A stretch of DNA of 64,000 bases from Eutypa lata (GCA_022661535.1 JAKULF010000007.1:868001-932000), one strand, 5' to 3'. Shown: positions 23,678 through 35,256, counted from the first letter of the stretch. A program made the numbers and translations. The notes: generated from the sequence alone by a model not told the origin.

Positions 23678-24948
23678 TTTGCTAGTGATATTGGTTGTTA
23701 TGCTAGGAAGAACATATAATTAGTTAGCCCTCGGCTATAACAAGGACGGAATGTGTGTATGAGGCTACCCTTAACAATGGCCGTATCTATTGACGACATA
23801 CTATGCATGGGTTCAGAGCCTGATGCAACAGTTACACCAGAAACGTCATCCGGGGGGCTGAGCTCAGTTCTCGAATCGAACCAATTGAAGTTGGTGGCAA
23901 GGGGAATCTTCGCGAATCTTGAGCTACCTAGGTAATAAGTAGAACTAATTAGCTCTCATTATAATTGGTTGCTTTTTAGGCATTATAACATTCAGCCCAG
24001 GGCGTGAGCATCGCCCTGCTGGCATTAACATAATGGCTAGGTTTTTATACATAAGTTTATGCTGCTATCTATTCTCGGCCAGCTTCCCTGCCCGCCCTCT
24101 GCGCATTATAGCTAGCGCAGGCTGCATAGCGAACGGCTCTCTGTTTTCGAGATAAATATACCGCCTTTTCTGACCTAATAAGGGACGTACCGCTCACATG
24201 CGTATCGTCTGCCCCCGTGATGGGGACCTCCTATTGGCTCTTCTCGGTCACTTTTCGACTGGCCCGAAGGTACCAGGAGGTACCCTTCGGCGCAATCACA
24301 ATTACCTACACGTTGCACCTCTGGCTCGGCCTTCCGCCCCATCCCATGTGCTACAAACGAGACCTCGATCGTAATCTCGCGGAAACGCCGGTCGGGTCGT
24401 AGGTTCTTTGTGCTCTATTCGAAAAGGGAGAGGGTGTAAGGTGTTTGACTCCCGGCGCGCCCGAAGTTGTGCACGTCAGTCGGCATCTACTTCTTAATGG
24501 CTATGTTGGCGACGTTGCATTTACGGTCGGTGCCGGTCGCCTATTGGCGGTGCGGGATCGGATTGCCGTTTTCGTTTTCTTATCGAAACGGAACTTGGCT
24601 TCTTTATAACAATATGAAGAGGACGAGGACGATGATGATGATGGGAAATGGGGATGGTACTGGGGATGGTAGTAGTGAAGGGGGGGCTATTTTTCTGTCT
24701 TCTACAGTGAATCTTTGCGGTATAGCCAGTTGTGAATATATCCTATGACAGCATGACTTTCACTTCTACTTCGATTCCCACGACATGGCTCCAAACAAAC
24801 AAGTAAATATCCACCAGATTCCAAGATGATAACCACCCATACGAATGCCATGACCAGGGAGGGAGGGAGAGAGAACTAGAGCCCGTCGTTCTCGATAACA
24901 TCCACGACGTCAACAGACGCAACGACACGCCAACCAACCACATTCACG
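23678..24948. other. Intergenic, 1.3 kb
   Basis: Upstream side of the membrane-protein gene. It contains a GC-rich segment (24180-24600) with short open frames (24217-24402 and 24467-24748) that show no motif. No gene is supported. Confidence 0.5.
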
Positions 24949-25440
24949 ATGGGCAAGTGGCCGACGAGAACAAAAACCTAGTCATGGATGGAGTAGACCT
25001 CGGACAAGTGGCACACCAACACCAAGGCCGAGTACAAGGCCAAGACAGGCTTCATCGTGACCAAATCTGAGTTCCTCGCCGGCGCCGACTTCTAAGGGAC
25101 CAAGTAGTTGCCAAAATAGTTGACACGCCTTCGCTGTAATAAATTCGTATAAACGGCTTATAAACAAGTAATTAAATGTTTCAAATTTTTTTTTAAAAAA
25201 AAAAAAAGAATAACCTATTCTTATCATGATATATTGAAATCGAAATGATAGTTTTAAATGACATTAATAATGGAATAATGGTTAATTGTTATTGAATAAG
25301 CGGTAATTATTCCAATTTACGCATTCTAATATATCATTTAAACTGGTAACGACCTGGAGACGTCCAAGTAGTAGTGCACCAACGTCGGTTTCTCCGCCGA
25401 ATGCCATCTGTCGTACGATCGACACGGAAGTCGCCCTCGG
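24949..25440 (+). pseudogene. Decayed coding relic of unknown family, stops all TAG/TAA
   Basis: From an ATG at 24949 one plus-strand frame has protein-like composition (GKWPTRTKT, then TSDKWHTNTKAEYKAKTGF, then KSEFLAGADF). It is interrupted by TAG 24979, TAG 24994, TAA 25093, TAG 25105 and TAG 25117. After an AT-rich inverted-repeat element the same frame again looks coding (CTNVGFSAECHLSYDRHG) and carries two adjacent TAGs at 25369 and 25372. Each of these stops would be CAG or CAA after a single T-to-C reversal, as expected from repeat-induced point mutation. Whether the two halves belong to one gene is an inference. The family is not recognised. Confidence 0.35.
25247..25350. repeat. Dispersed MITE-like repeat, copy 2 (foldback)
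   Basis: AT-rich element with an imperfect inverted repeat. The left side reads AGTTTTAAATGACATTA and ATGGAATAATGGTTAATT; the right side read in reverse complement starts GTTACCAGTTTAAATG and continues with TTGGAATAATT. The centre TTATTGAATAAGC is shared with the copy at 9.1 kb. It sits inside the decayed coding relic, as an insertion would. Confidence 0.5.
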
Positions 25441-26476
25441 TAAAGGTGTTTATCGCTAGTCCTATGCCGTCGATGGTAAGGCGGATTTGATCTAGAAGGG
25501 CTTCGCGATCTTTAGATTTTAAGGTGGTGGTGAGTTAAATTTCGTCACAGCTCGACAGGTTGAAAGTGTTTTGTATAGTGAGTAATTTGTATCTTTCGTT
25601 TCTTTCCTTGTCTTCCTAGAGGCCCCTTTCCGGTATCCAGAGTCTGTATAATGTTCATGCCTTCTACCTACTAGTTACTTTACTTGTGGATAAGTAGATA
25701 TTGCGAACTTGAGGTGTTGTACCCAATGTTTGGGTCGAATGCGAGGACGAGCTGATATCGGAGGCTGAGGATGAGATCGGCGTTGGTGACAGTAGAGAAG
25801 TCGACAGCGGTAAAAGAGATGTCAGGAACAGACCTGTCCCGAGGCATTTCGCCAGCTACATGTTTGAATTACTAGTGATTCAGCCTTCTACTCTATAAGA
25901 TACACTACAACTATAGACTTATATTTCTTCTTTGCTTCAAAGATGAGAAACGCCGTCTTTTGCATCATAATGTACATACGTCTCGATCGTGCCCTCGTTT
26001 AGAATATGCTTAGTCATGTCTACAATCCTAAGGCAATAATTAGGGATTCTGCACCATCTAAACCCCCTTACTTTAATAGATGCTGTTGGAAAGTTGTAGG
26101 ATACTGGCTAGCGGCTTACATGCGGTATTAACCCTAAGTCGGCGACGCTGATTTACTAGGATATTTGAAAAGGAAATTTAACTTAGAGATGAAAGACGAT
26201 ATTTAATAATGGGGGGTTCATATTTATGCCTGAAAAGAGATCATAAGTAAATTTATCTTTTATTTTATTAATATTTACACCTAAACAAAACTACATATCC
26301 TCATATATGGTGATTTGGAGGTATCGGTGAGGCATAACTGTATCCACGCCGCATCACTGCATATCCCCGAAATGTTCAGTCCCAAGTCAGGTTTTCCACG
26401 GATAACCTTCATTCCTGTCTCTAGAGAGCCTGGTTAGTCATAGTTCATGGCAGTTAGGACATCGTACTAAATGCAG
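25441..26476. other. Intergenic, about 1 kb
   Basis: No supported gene. On the minus strand a short frame at about 25690-25850 looks protein-like (PDISFTAVDFSTVTNADL), but it has only about 55 codons, with no neighbours to extend it. Confidence 0.4.
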
Positions 26477-26869
26477 TTACCGTGGACGACATATCCGGTG
26501 TTCCAAGGCAAAAGGATTATTTCTGCCAGAGGAGCCGACCTCCCCAAGCCCCTTTGAAAGGATCCTGTGCAAATTTTGCCAACAAGTAAAGGATTCCTGT
26601 CTTTGAAGAGTGGTTGGACAGTTCAGGGTAACCACTCTCAAGAGTACCGCGCAGTATCTGCTAATTAGTGTTGGTATGTTGGCGTTAGTATCAGCTGCTC
26701 TGTTCAGTATTGGCAAACTTGGCGCCAGGTGACTAGAGAATTGCAATTCCATTTCAGACATACCTTTTTCTTTAATGTAAGCATATGTCGTCTCAATATT
26801 AGAATGTACAATATTCAGCATCAGGACAAAGAATATTTGCCTTCTCCATTTCCGAATATCCGACTTCAT
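26477..26869 (-). CDS. Hypothetical small protein, 130 aa (doubtful)
   Basis: An uninterrupted frame runs from an ATG at 26869 to a stop at 26477. The N-terminus is basic (MKSDIRKWRRQ), followed by a moderately hydrophobic stretch (IFFVLMLNIVHSN) that could be a single membrane helix or signal anchor. The rest has no motif. It is divergent from the small gene that begins at 27116, with about 250 bp between. The family is not recognised and the frame may be chance. Confidence 0.2.
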   Translation of the reverse strand: MKSDIRKWRRQIFFVLMLNIVHSNIETTYAYIKEKGMSEMELQFSSHLAPSLPILNRAADTNANIPTLISRYCAVLLRVVTLNCPTTLQRQESFTCWQNLHRILSKGLGEVGSSGRNNPFALEHRICRPR

Positions 26870-27115
26870 TGCCAACGTCTTTAGGCAAGATACAACAACG
26901 ACTATTACTACGAATACGAGAAATTTCTAGGTAAGGTACCCCAATGCTTCTCTAGATGATGTTGGTATCATATGAATACATCGCCTTTACTAAAAAATAA
27001 CATGTAATTTGTCAGCTTCCAACCCAGCCGATAACCGATATCCATTCCCAGGAGAGCAGCAACTCAATATTTGCGCTTTCCAACATCGTTTTGCTTGTCA
27101 CCCCCTCTTGGATCA

Positions 27116-27582
27116 ATGGGTCTTCACCTTCATCCCAAGATGTTCGCTACCATTGTGTACAATGGAATGTGGATTCTGGTGACACCTACGCTCATCACTA
27201 CAATGATCGGTTTTATTCTCCTTGCAGCTAGTCTTTTTCATTTCTCCTCACAGGCTTCCTTGAATGTCTATGATCGTTGTTGCGAAGATGCCCTTCGGAG
27301 CTATATTATCGGAGTCGGTTTGAATCCGGAACACTATGGGCAATGCCGTGAAGAAACCTCCAACCATCACTCTCCCTGGCTTGCAATGAATGTTCTCTAC
27401 GTAAGATTCTTTATCTCCTAAGATTTGTTGTTGGTTATCATACTACAACTAACGGATGGTTGTGTATTCGGATGAATCGCTACTTCCATGGTTTCTAGAC
27501 AAAGACGGCTCTCACCGGAGGACTTCTAAGACTCGATTCAGTTACAAATAGTATTACTACCAACTCACCATCATGTCACTAG
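27116..27582 (+). CDS. Hypothetical small membrane protein, possibly the start of a decayed gene
   Basis: Exon 27116-27400 ends at a GTAAGA donor. A TCTAG acceptor at 27498 leads to 27499-27582, giving 122 aa in frame. Residues about 15-45 form one strong membrane segment (WILVTPTLITTMIGFILLAA). A Cys-containing loop follows (YDRCCEDALRSYIIGVG). The second exon is short and Thr/Ser rich (TKTALTGGLLRL). The gene lies at the start of a stretch with several coding-like fragments up to about 28.3 kb, so this may be the 5' part of a broken longer membrane-protein gene. No family is recognised. Confidence 0.3.
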
Positions 27583-27796
27583 ACACATGAATCTCAGCTC
27601 GCTTTGTCCTGGAAGAGGCCTGCTCAAGTATAAGAGACAGGTTCAGGTCTGACATCGGTTCGTTCATCTCAGCATCCTCAGACCTCCAAATATCGAACAA
27701 GTCAACGGCTGCATTAGCTTTAAATCATTTCAGATCTGCGACACTATAATATTCCGGATTATATTCACGACTCCTACTGCTTAGACATCTTAAGTC

Positions 27797-28305
27797 ATGG
27801 GGGATCACGAATCTTCACCTCCACCCAGCCCCGGCCGCCCTCGGCCTGGTCCGGTACCACCACCAATCCCACCCGATGTTCCTTCGCCGCCTCCAAGCCC
27901 CATTACCACCTAGAACTGTGGGGAAATACAAGAAGTATCGACTAGGGAGTTGAAAAAGGATGGGGATATTGATGATGAGTGGGGACGCTGGAGAAACACG
28001 AAGGAGGCATAGGATATATCTCGGTTTTCTTATCATCCCGTCAGGAACATCCTTTAACCAGCAATTACTGTTTAAGATGTTCTCTTGTGACCACATGCTC
28101 TTTAGAGTTTATATTCTACACACTCCTTTACATTCGGCACAAGCTCTTGTGTTATTATTTCTAGTTTGGGGTATTTCTGGGGTTCACTACGTCGAAATTT
28201 CGGGGCGGATTACATTTGCTCTGCATTGTTTTCAGTCTTTCCCAAGACGTCCTCTCATTAAGCTTGGATAACATGTTTCCGGTAGTTCGTTCGGAGTTCA
28301 CCTAA
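27797..28305 (+). pseudogene. Degraded coding-like segment
   Basis: From an ATG at about 27797 a proline-rich frame (MGDHESSPPPSPGRPRPGP) is broken by a TAG at about 27911. It continues in the same frame with ELKKDGDIDDEWGRWRN, to a second TAG at about 28008. Coding-like hydrophobic fragments then appear in other frames (LEFIFYTLLYIRH and GVFLGFTTSKF) up to a TAA near 28303. This pattern suggests a membrane-protein gene that has lost its frame. It may be the remainder of the locus that begins at 27116. Confidence 0.3.
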
Positions 28306-29004
28306 TTTTCTAAGGTCGGCCGGCCTTTCCAGATAGTTTTCTTGAGAAATGCATACAACTTCTCTCGATCCTGTGGGCGTCTTCGATGTCCTAACCTAGT
28401 CGAGTGATAATTGCCTAATTATAGCTATGATCCAGCGGATAGTAGATCAGTAGCGTTTCTTATACTGAACCGGTGCAGTAAGCCCGGGTGAGCTCTGATG
28501 GATGATACGCATATACTAAATGTATTGATGTCTGTATGGTACGGATGAACATGAAGAAGAGAGGAATCTGTGTACAGACGGAATAAGTCTGCCTCTTATA
28601 GATATCTGAAAGCCGAAGGCCTTGCACGTGATAGCCCTCACTAGCTACTTGCCTCTAGCCCCTAAATCAATACTAAGGTAGATAGGGCGGATATGGGTCA
28701 TTATGTTAGCTAGTTTGTGTATTATATGTTTTCGTGCTGATATTAATAAAAGTTAAGACAAGATGATGAAAAAGCATTTTATTTCGTGGAGGCGGAAATC
28801 TTTTTTCTTTTAGCAACGCAACATACTTTAATGAAAAAAGTAATTATTTACGCAACATTACGGCTTCAATTCCTTTTTTATTTTTTATTTTTTTAACAAT
28901 CATCTCTATGTAAGAAATTTCCGTTTTAATTTACACTATTTCTTCATCTATATATTATAAACATTTGTATAATTATTTATGTAGCATAAAACTTAACGAT
29001 CAAA
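28306..29004. other. Intergenic, strongly AT-rich
   Basis: Region of 0.7 kb. The part after 28700 is very AT-rich with T/A runs. It is the 3' side of the F-box gene. Nothing else is seen. Confidence 0.5.
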
Positions 29005-30576
29005 CTAACTTAATGAATGAAGAAATCCAAAGCCAAATGTAAAGTCTTCATATGAACACTCGAAGAACTTTGGTCTTCGATAATAGTTCATGCAACCCTT
29101 ATCTTTGCACAAAGGTAAGCCATAGTTGGCCTTTCGACGAGGGTATGTCTCAGGATCCATGGCGTGGAACCATTCATGAGCAGGTTTGATCTTATTACGG
29201 TCTATCTTGTGACAGACCAGAACGTCGCGCTGGTAGGTGGTGACCAGACATACAGACTTGCACATACCCATAGGCCAATGTTTGCCCATGTCTATTCGTT
29301 GGCCATTTTGTCCATATCCGTGATTTCTGTTGTATTTATGGCCGCCGCGGCATCCACAAGTGCGGTCATCGCCGAAGAAGAAGCTTGCGTGATTTGATAG
29401 ATCCGCAGCACTCGGCCTCTTGTTATCCCCCTTCTCGTAGTGAAGGCAGCCACACTTGGTAGGGCCAAAACACGCCATCTCGGGCAAAGGATTCGAAGGG
29501 TACGAAGGCAACAAAATATCAGCTACACCCTGTCGGTACCTCTGGAACAGCGACCTTAGCTCCGATGCAGGTGCCCGCCCATCCGGTGTGAGAGTGAAAG
29601 CGTGGAGACCGCTATGGGGTTTCCACTCCAAATTGAGGACCACCAGGTTCTTGTTAGACGCGGCGCTCTGCAGTCGGGCTCGGGGCCAGGTCGGGGCTTC
29701 CTCGGCCGTGCAGCGCGTGTCGTGACTTGGATCGTGGCACTCGACGTCGAAGTGATCAAAGCAGGCTTTCCAGTCCCCGGGCTTGAGCCGCTGCCAGTTA
29801 GTGATATGGGTCTCAATAGCGGCCCAGGAGATGTGGATGTGTTCGCACAACTGTACGGCTCCTTGGCAACCTAGACACCGTCGCTCCCGCTTGTCGGGCT
29901 GCTGCTTGGAAGGGGGAAATGCTAGCACATCCCTGTGGCTATCGCAAGCATCGTAGTGAAGGCCGGAACCGAGCTGGGATTGGAACTTGCAGCCCAGGAA
30001 CCCATCTCTGGTTCCTTTGAAAGCCTCGATGATCTGTCCGAACCATCCCTTGACGGAGACATCGCACCAGAGTATGCACTTGTCGCACATACCGTCTCTT
30101 TGTAACCGCTGTCGAAGTTTGTTGTCAATGGGAACATCCCAACCCGTTTCGTCTAAATATGCGAACATGCGTGGAAATGGATTCGACATGTAATTCCACT
30201 TTTCCGGTTCGTACATATATTTCCAAATATCCGGTTCGTAAATAAGACGCCGGAACACCCTCGAGACACGCCGGAGGCAGAAAAGGGTAAGCATATCGTC
30301 GCCTATGTAGTGGAGAATGCAAAGCAGGAGCTCTTCCGGCAGCCGGGTGAGAAGACTGTGGCTATTGTTGTAGACTTGCGCCGCTATCAACGGGTCCATG
30401 GTTCGTTGCAGGTCGTGCAGAGTGAGGACCATTTGAGGTTGCCCCTCTCGTCCACATGTATTCTGCGGCTGCTCCTGTTTCCCTTGTTTCTCTTGTTCAT
30501 CGTGTTGTTCTACCCGATCCTCCCAATGCCAGTATGAGTAGAGCTTCTTTTGGATCCATCGTATAAGAACAGACAT
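29005..30576 (-). CDS. F-box protein, Cys-rich
   Basis: Probable SCF ubiquitin-ligase substrate adaptor. Single exon, 523 aa, ATG at 30576. Residues 1-60 are polar with a Gln/Glu-rich patch. The F-box lies at about residues 76-120 (LTRLPEELLLCILHYIGDD, then RRVSRVFRRLIYEPDIW). The rest contains repeated Cys/His pairs such as CDKCILWC, CLGCQGAVQLCEH, CGCLH and CGCRGGH, which may bind zinc. This layout is common in the large lineage-specific F-box families of plant-associated and saprobic ascomycetes. No substrate can be inferred. An F-box pseudogene of a different subfamily lies 3.7 kb downstream of its start. Confidence 0.8.
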   Translation of the reverse strand: MSVLIRWIQKKLYSYWHWEDRVEQHDEQEKQGKQEQPQNTCGREGQPQMVLTLHDLQRTMDPLIAAQVYNNSHSLLTRLPEELLLCILHYIGDDMLTLFCLRRVSRVFRRLIYEPDIWKYMYEPEKWNYMSNPFPRMFAYLDETGWDVPIDNKLRQRLQRDGMCDKCILWCDVSVKGWFGQIIEAFKGTRDGFLGCKFQSQLGSGLHYDACDSHRDVLAFPPSKQQPDKRERRCLGCQGAVQLCEHIHISWAAIETHITNWQRLKPGDWKACFDHFDVECHDPSHDTRCTAEEAPTWPRARLQSAASNKNLVVLNLEWKPHSGLHAFTLTPDGRAPASELRSLFQRYRQGVADILLPSYPSNPLPEMACFGPTKCGCLHYEKGDNKRPSAADLSNHASFFFGDDRTCGCRGGHKYNRNHGYGQNGQRIDMGKHWPMGMCKSVCLVTTYQRDVLVCHKIDRNKIKPAHEWFHAMDPETYPRRKANYGLPLCKDKGCMNYYRRPKFFECSYEDFTFGFGFLHSLS

Positions 30577-31733
30577 GTTGGCGAACGAGTGCTGAAGGAA
30601 CTAGTGTTAGAAGTGAACATAGATCCTAATGTGACAGTCTGAGTAGATAACCAGGTTTTAATAGTTTACTGTGAGTGGCTGTCTTATATTCTACCAAAGA
30701 AGGAGTGCCGGAAATTGAGTAGGGGATGATCTAAGCCGGCAGAAATTCTAATGGGACAGGCTAATCACAATAGCATTTCAGTGTATTTCAGTACTTAGGA
30801 TAGTCGCAGAAATGACGCCCAGCTAGGTTTTACCATTGTATACTTTTTGACCATTGATTTAGACAGTAAACGCTTGTGGATACTTAGATATATTATTTAT
30901 TCATTTACGCTGGATTAAAACCTTATCTACAGTAAACATTAACGGTACTTTTTACAAAACTTGATTAGAGGGGGTCAGGGTTGTTGTTTTGTCTAAGTCT
31001 ATAGGGGAGGTCAGACCCGCCCAGACTGTACATATAAGGCCGGTCCATTGCACCTGCCACCAAGCTTAACATTATTTATTTAAATGCGAGTGCCTGCACA
31101 ATTACGGAGAGACTTACTTATATGATGAGAGTGAATAGCTTACGGTAGCTGATATTATACAGACCTGCCAGGCACCTGCAGTGATAAAAGGGGTCAATCT
31201 GACATAACTAGGCTGATCTGGTTTGCATGTCTTCATACAATCCTACCGATGTTGACACTGACAATAAACCGATGTATTCAAAATCCAGACCATGTAATTT
31301 TAGCTAATAATAATCAGTATGCATTTAATACTAAACCTATTCCTGTGATACAGCCACAGCTTGACTTGTCAGCTTAAACAAACTTGTCTTCCCTCCCAAG
31401 GAACTCCCATTGTTAACAGTGAATTATGCTTAAGTGGAGCCTTTTAGTAGTTAGGGGCATCCTGCGATTAGGGCAGTTCCGGGACCCACTATATGGTAGC
31501 GCAGCAGTATCGTAATTGGTATAGTTAGTGGGGTAACTATAATGGTAAGAATTTCCACACTCCGGTTATCGGGACTAACTAGTTGACAGTATTTTGAAAT
31601 TGAAGGTTTAGTTCATTGGTCACCAACTTGCTAAGTCACAAGTTGAAACTTTGAGGGCAGTCGGGGTGAAGCGCACATACAGGAAAGTGGCATACTATAC
31701 CCATCTATAAAGAGCATTATCGATAATATTACG
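30577..31733. other. Intergenic between divergent F-box gene and THR1
   Basis: AT-rich, 1.16 kb, with no supported gene. A TATAAA at 31706-31711 ends only 22 bp before the first THR1 ATG. That is too close for a standard TATA-to-leader distance, so it may not be the functional element. Confidence 0.5.
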
Positions 31734-33092
31734 ATGATGGAGTCTTTCACCATTAGAACCCCCGCGTCCTCCGCCAACATCGGCCCCGGCTTCGACGTCA
31801 TCGGCCTGGCCTTGTCCCTGTACCTTGAGCTAAAGGTGACCATCGACCGGTCAAAACAGACCTCGGACCAGCCCTTGAACTGCAAGATCACGTACGAGGG
31901 TGAGGGTGTCGACGATGTTCCGCTTGATCCCTCGGCTAACCTCATCACCCGGGTGGCTCTCTACGTGCTCCGGTGTCACGACCAGCGGGCATTCCCCATC
32001 GAGACGCATGTTCACATTGTGAACCCAATCCCCCTAGGGCGGGGTCTAGGCTCCTCCGGTGCTGCCGTGGTGGCAGGTGTTATGCTCGGGAAGCAAGTCG
32101 GTGGTTTGGATCACTTGGACGAGAAGCGATTATTTGATTTCTGTCTCATGATCGGTAAGTCACCTACCTACCTACCTACCTACCTACCTAGGCTTTCGGA
32201 TATACATTCAATTATCCTCGGCACCTGCACCACCCCCTATCCTTGCTATTTCCGTTTCAAGCCCGCTAATTGAGCTTTCTTTTCCTAGAGCGACATCCCG
32301 ACAACGTGGGCGCTGCTCTATACGGTGGGTTCATTGGAACTTACCTTAAGCCGCTAGCCCCCAAGGACGTCGCTAGGGTTGAGATCCCGCTAAGCGAGGT
32401 GCTACCTTCGCCGGCCGGAGGTCTCGATACGGGCGAGCGTCCGCCGGAGCCGCCCCACGGGATCGGCCATCACATCAAGTTCCCCTGGGCCAAGGAGATC
32501 AAGGCGATAGCCATAATTCCCAACTTCGAGGTACCCACGGCAAAGGCAAGAGCCGTGCTACCGACAGAATATCCTCGGCAGGATGTTGTAAGTGAACTAT
32601 TGCATACCAACATAACTAGCCTTTGTCCCCTGTCCGCCCCCCTGTCCGCCCCCCTGTCCGCCCCCCTTCCCGCCCCCTCCCCCGCATAGATGATCACCGC
32701 GATCGACACTGCTGACCGAGGCAACTAATTCTCTTCTCCCCACCGTCTAGACGTTCAACATGCAGCGGATAGCCCTGCTACCCGTGGCGCTGGGCCAGTC
32801 GCCGCCCGACCCGGAGCTGATCAACCTGGCGATGCAGGACAAGCTGCACCAGCAGTACAGACAGGCGCTGATCCCCGGGCTGGGCGACATCGTGGAGTCC
32901 ATGTCGCCGAGCACGCAGGAGGGCCTGCTGGGCACGTGTCTCTCGGGCGCGGGTCCCACCATCCTCGCGCTCGCTACGAGCCACTTCGAGGAGATCGCGG
33001 AGAAGATCATCGGCCGCTTCAGAAAGGAGAACATCGACTGCAAGTGGCTGCTCCTCGAGCCGGCCGAGGGCGTCAAGGTCATCAAGGAATAG
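31734..33092 (+). CDS. THR1: Homoserine kinase (threonine biosynthesis)
   Basis: GHMP-family kinase that phosphorylates L-homoserine to O-phosphohomoserine with ATP, the step before threonine synthase. Exons 31734-32154, 32289-32587 and 32751-33092 (introns 134 and 163 bp) give 353 aa. Visible signatures are the N-terminal substrate region TPASSANIGPGFDVIG (residues 9-24), the GHMP ATP-binding loop PIPLGRGLGSSGAAVVAG (99-116), ERHPDNVGAALYGG right after the first splice and the C-terminal GTCLSGAGPTILAL. Length is normal for fungal homoserine kinase. Two consecutive ATGs make the exact start uncertain by one residue. Both introns carry tandem repeats. The gene stands alone, and its disruption would be expected to cause threonine auxotrophy. 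Confidence 0.96.
32163..32190. repeat. (CCTA)7 microsatellite in THR1 intron 1
   Basis: Seven perfect CCTA units start eight bases after the intron donor. Confidence 0.9.
32630..32665. repeat. 12-bp minisatellite, three units, in THR1 intron 2
   Basis: Three exact copies of CTGTCCGCCCCC are followed by a degenerate fourth. It lies between the donor at 32588 and the acceptor at 32750. Confidence 0.9.
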
Positions 33093-34259
33093 ACGCGAAC
33101 GAAATAAGTAAATCAATATAAAAAAAGAGGCCAGTTAAATCTAGTTACATCGTAGTAGTGCGATACTGCATTGCGGCGCACGTTTTGAAAACCCGCCCGT
33201 GAAGGAGGGGGAAATGAGAAAACGAGAAAACATGATACCCAGAAGCGGTTAAGACACCCGACGGCGGTGACAATAATGCATACTGGCTTCCGGATCTTTT
33301 AATATGTGCAAGGTGTGCTTGCCCCATTAAGCACAGGCCCAGAAGCTAGTATATATTCCCATAATTGAACTCTAGTCAAAATAGACTCAGGCCGGCTACG
33401 CAAGTTGGCTGGACATTACCTAACAGGCACCCCCCGCAATGGCGACGAGCTTTCGGCTGTTAGATCCCGAGAACCTACAGTACGGACCGAGATTATGGAT
33501 CTAGTCCGCCGACTTCCCACTCACTGCTCTGATGATGTTAAATACAAGCACATAGGCTGCGAACATGCCGACCTGTAAAACCGCCCGGTATGTGCTATAG
33601 GCAGTTTGGACGAGGTAGCGGATGCAGATGGTGTCGAGGTTGAGGTGGATGGAATGGGCCGGTTGTTACCTTGATGATCAAGGAGCGCCGCGATACTGAA
33701 GGGGGCGGTTGATCTTCGGCAATATGATATTTTGAGGCCGTAAGTGACGGGCCAGCCGGCCGTACCCAACGCCCCGGTTGCGCATAGCTTTGTCTAGACC
33801 TTCTCTAAGAAGGCGACGTGATGTAAATGAAGCCACCGATGTTTCTTGTGAATCCAGTTCCATTCCACACTCAGGAGTGCACGGCACCCAGGGATATCCC
33901 TCCGCCGTTGTACGCCTCGAACCCTCGACGCGTTCACGAGTGGCTGTAGTCATTGGAAAGATTGACTCTTTCGATGTGGTCGTCACAATAACATACATAC
34001 TGCTCGTTCATCTGTCGCAATTTGCGATAGCTTAGAAATTCACCTCACCTCATCACTTCAACGATACCTGTGTCTCCCAATCTCGCCTACTCCGAATGGG
34101 TTGAAAGAATACGTACTACCAGTCGGCATACTTGATCCGACTCTATTTGGCGATTGAATTTGTTCACAATCATGTCATCTCAGTGAACTATCTCAGCGAA
34201 CTATCTTCGCGGAGCTTGTCTCAAAGCTCACCTGTACCACGGAACTAGGCCTCGATGAA
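33093..34259. other. Intergenic, 1.17 kb
   Basis: THR1 3' side and the upstream side of an F-box pseudogene. Short frames on both strands (33521-33769, 33678-33998 and 33778-34035) overlap each other and show no motif. No gene is supported. Confidence 0.5.
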
Positions 34260-35256
34260 ATGATACGAAACGTCCCTGCACAGCCTTCGACAATACGCCG
34301 TGGGCCTGCTTGTTCATCTCTTGGCCAACTCGACATCCTACCCGCAGAGCTCTTATGGCTGACCCTCAACCTCCTCAACTTCCAGTCCCTATCCCGATTC
34401 TGACGTGTCTCTCTTAAGGGGAAGGCGGTCGTGGAAGCCCTACCAGCGTACAGAGACATGATGGAGCAGCACGCGCCGAAAACACTAACCGCGCTGGGGA
34501 AAGCCCAGCTCCTCAGCTATCATTCCGCCTCCTTGCTTCGCCAAAACCCTCCGACCAGACAAGTGTGTCTCTTGTTTCGACTTCGGCACTTTTATGTTCT
34601 TGCCTACCGGCGAAAGAGTCTGCTTCGAATGCCTGCACCAGAACTGGGCGCTTCGCATGACGACGCCGACCATCGCCAAGCAGTGTTTTCGCCCGACGGA
34701 TTGTCAACTCAGGAGAATCCCGGTCATGCACAGCATACCCGGCACCTACGGCATCAGGCTCGAAGTTTCGCGCCGCCGGGTCTACCGCCTCGTGGGCGTG
34801 AAGCAGGCGAAGCAGCTGGCGATCGAGGTGCACGGCTCGGTCGGGAATCTAGCGAAGCTCATGCCGAGAACCGGCACCGAGGACATGCCCTCGAGGAAGT
34901 TCAGGATCCTCACGCGTTTCCACGAGGCGCCCTTGGAACCCCCGGGCTGCGATCTGTCGCGACTGCCGGAGAAGTCGAACTTCACGGAAGACGACTATGG
35001 TGGTATGGCTTCCATTCGGTTTCCCTACTTGACGGGAGCCGGGGCCGATTATGGACGCCTATGTCAAGGATGCCAAGTTGTGTATGATCATTGCCAGTGA
35101 GACTTGTTGCCCGCCAGTGTCCTAGCGGAATTTGCTCCACCAGGTGTCGGCCCGCATCGTTCACTGTATGCGATAGCCACTCGGCTGCGATCGAGGAACG
35201 GGGTTTTGGAACACGCTAGGCACTGCTATGGGATAAGTCGGCTGCTTGAAGATTAG
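34260..35256 (+). pseudogene. F-box protein pseudogene
   Basis: From an ATG at 34260 the frame reads into a clear F-box (GQLDILPAELLWLTLNLLNF, then QSLSRF) and hits TGA at 34401-34403. It continues in frame with the expected follow-on (RVSLKGKAVVEALPAYRDMM and KTLTALGKAQLLSYHSASLL). Between about 34540 and 34565 the homology shifts frame to DKCVSCFDFGTFMFLPTGER and VCFECLHQNWAL, typical of a common fungal F-box subfamily. A TGA at 35098-35100 interrupts again before the characteristic end LEHARHCYGISRLLED and a TAG at 35254. There are thus two nonsense codons and one frameshift, so the gene is dead unless the sequence has errors. Its neighbour is also a pseudogene. Confidence 0.75.

Noticed and set aside
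25690..25850. Minus-strand fragment PDISFTAVDFSTVTNADL
   Set aside because: Protein-like, but only about 55 codons, with no extension in any frame.
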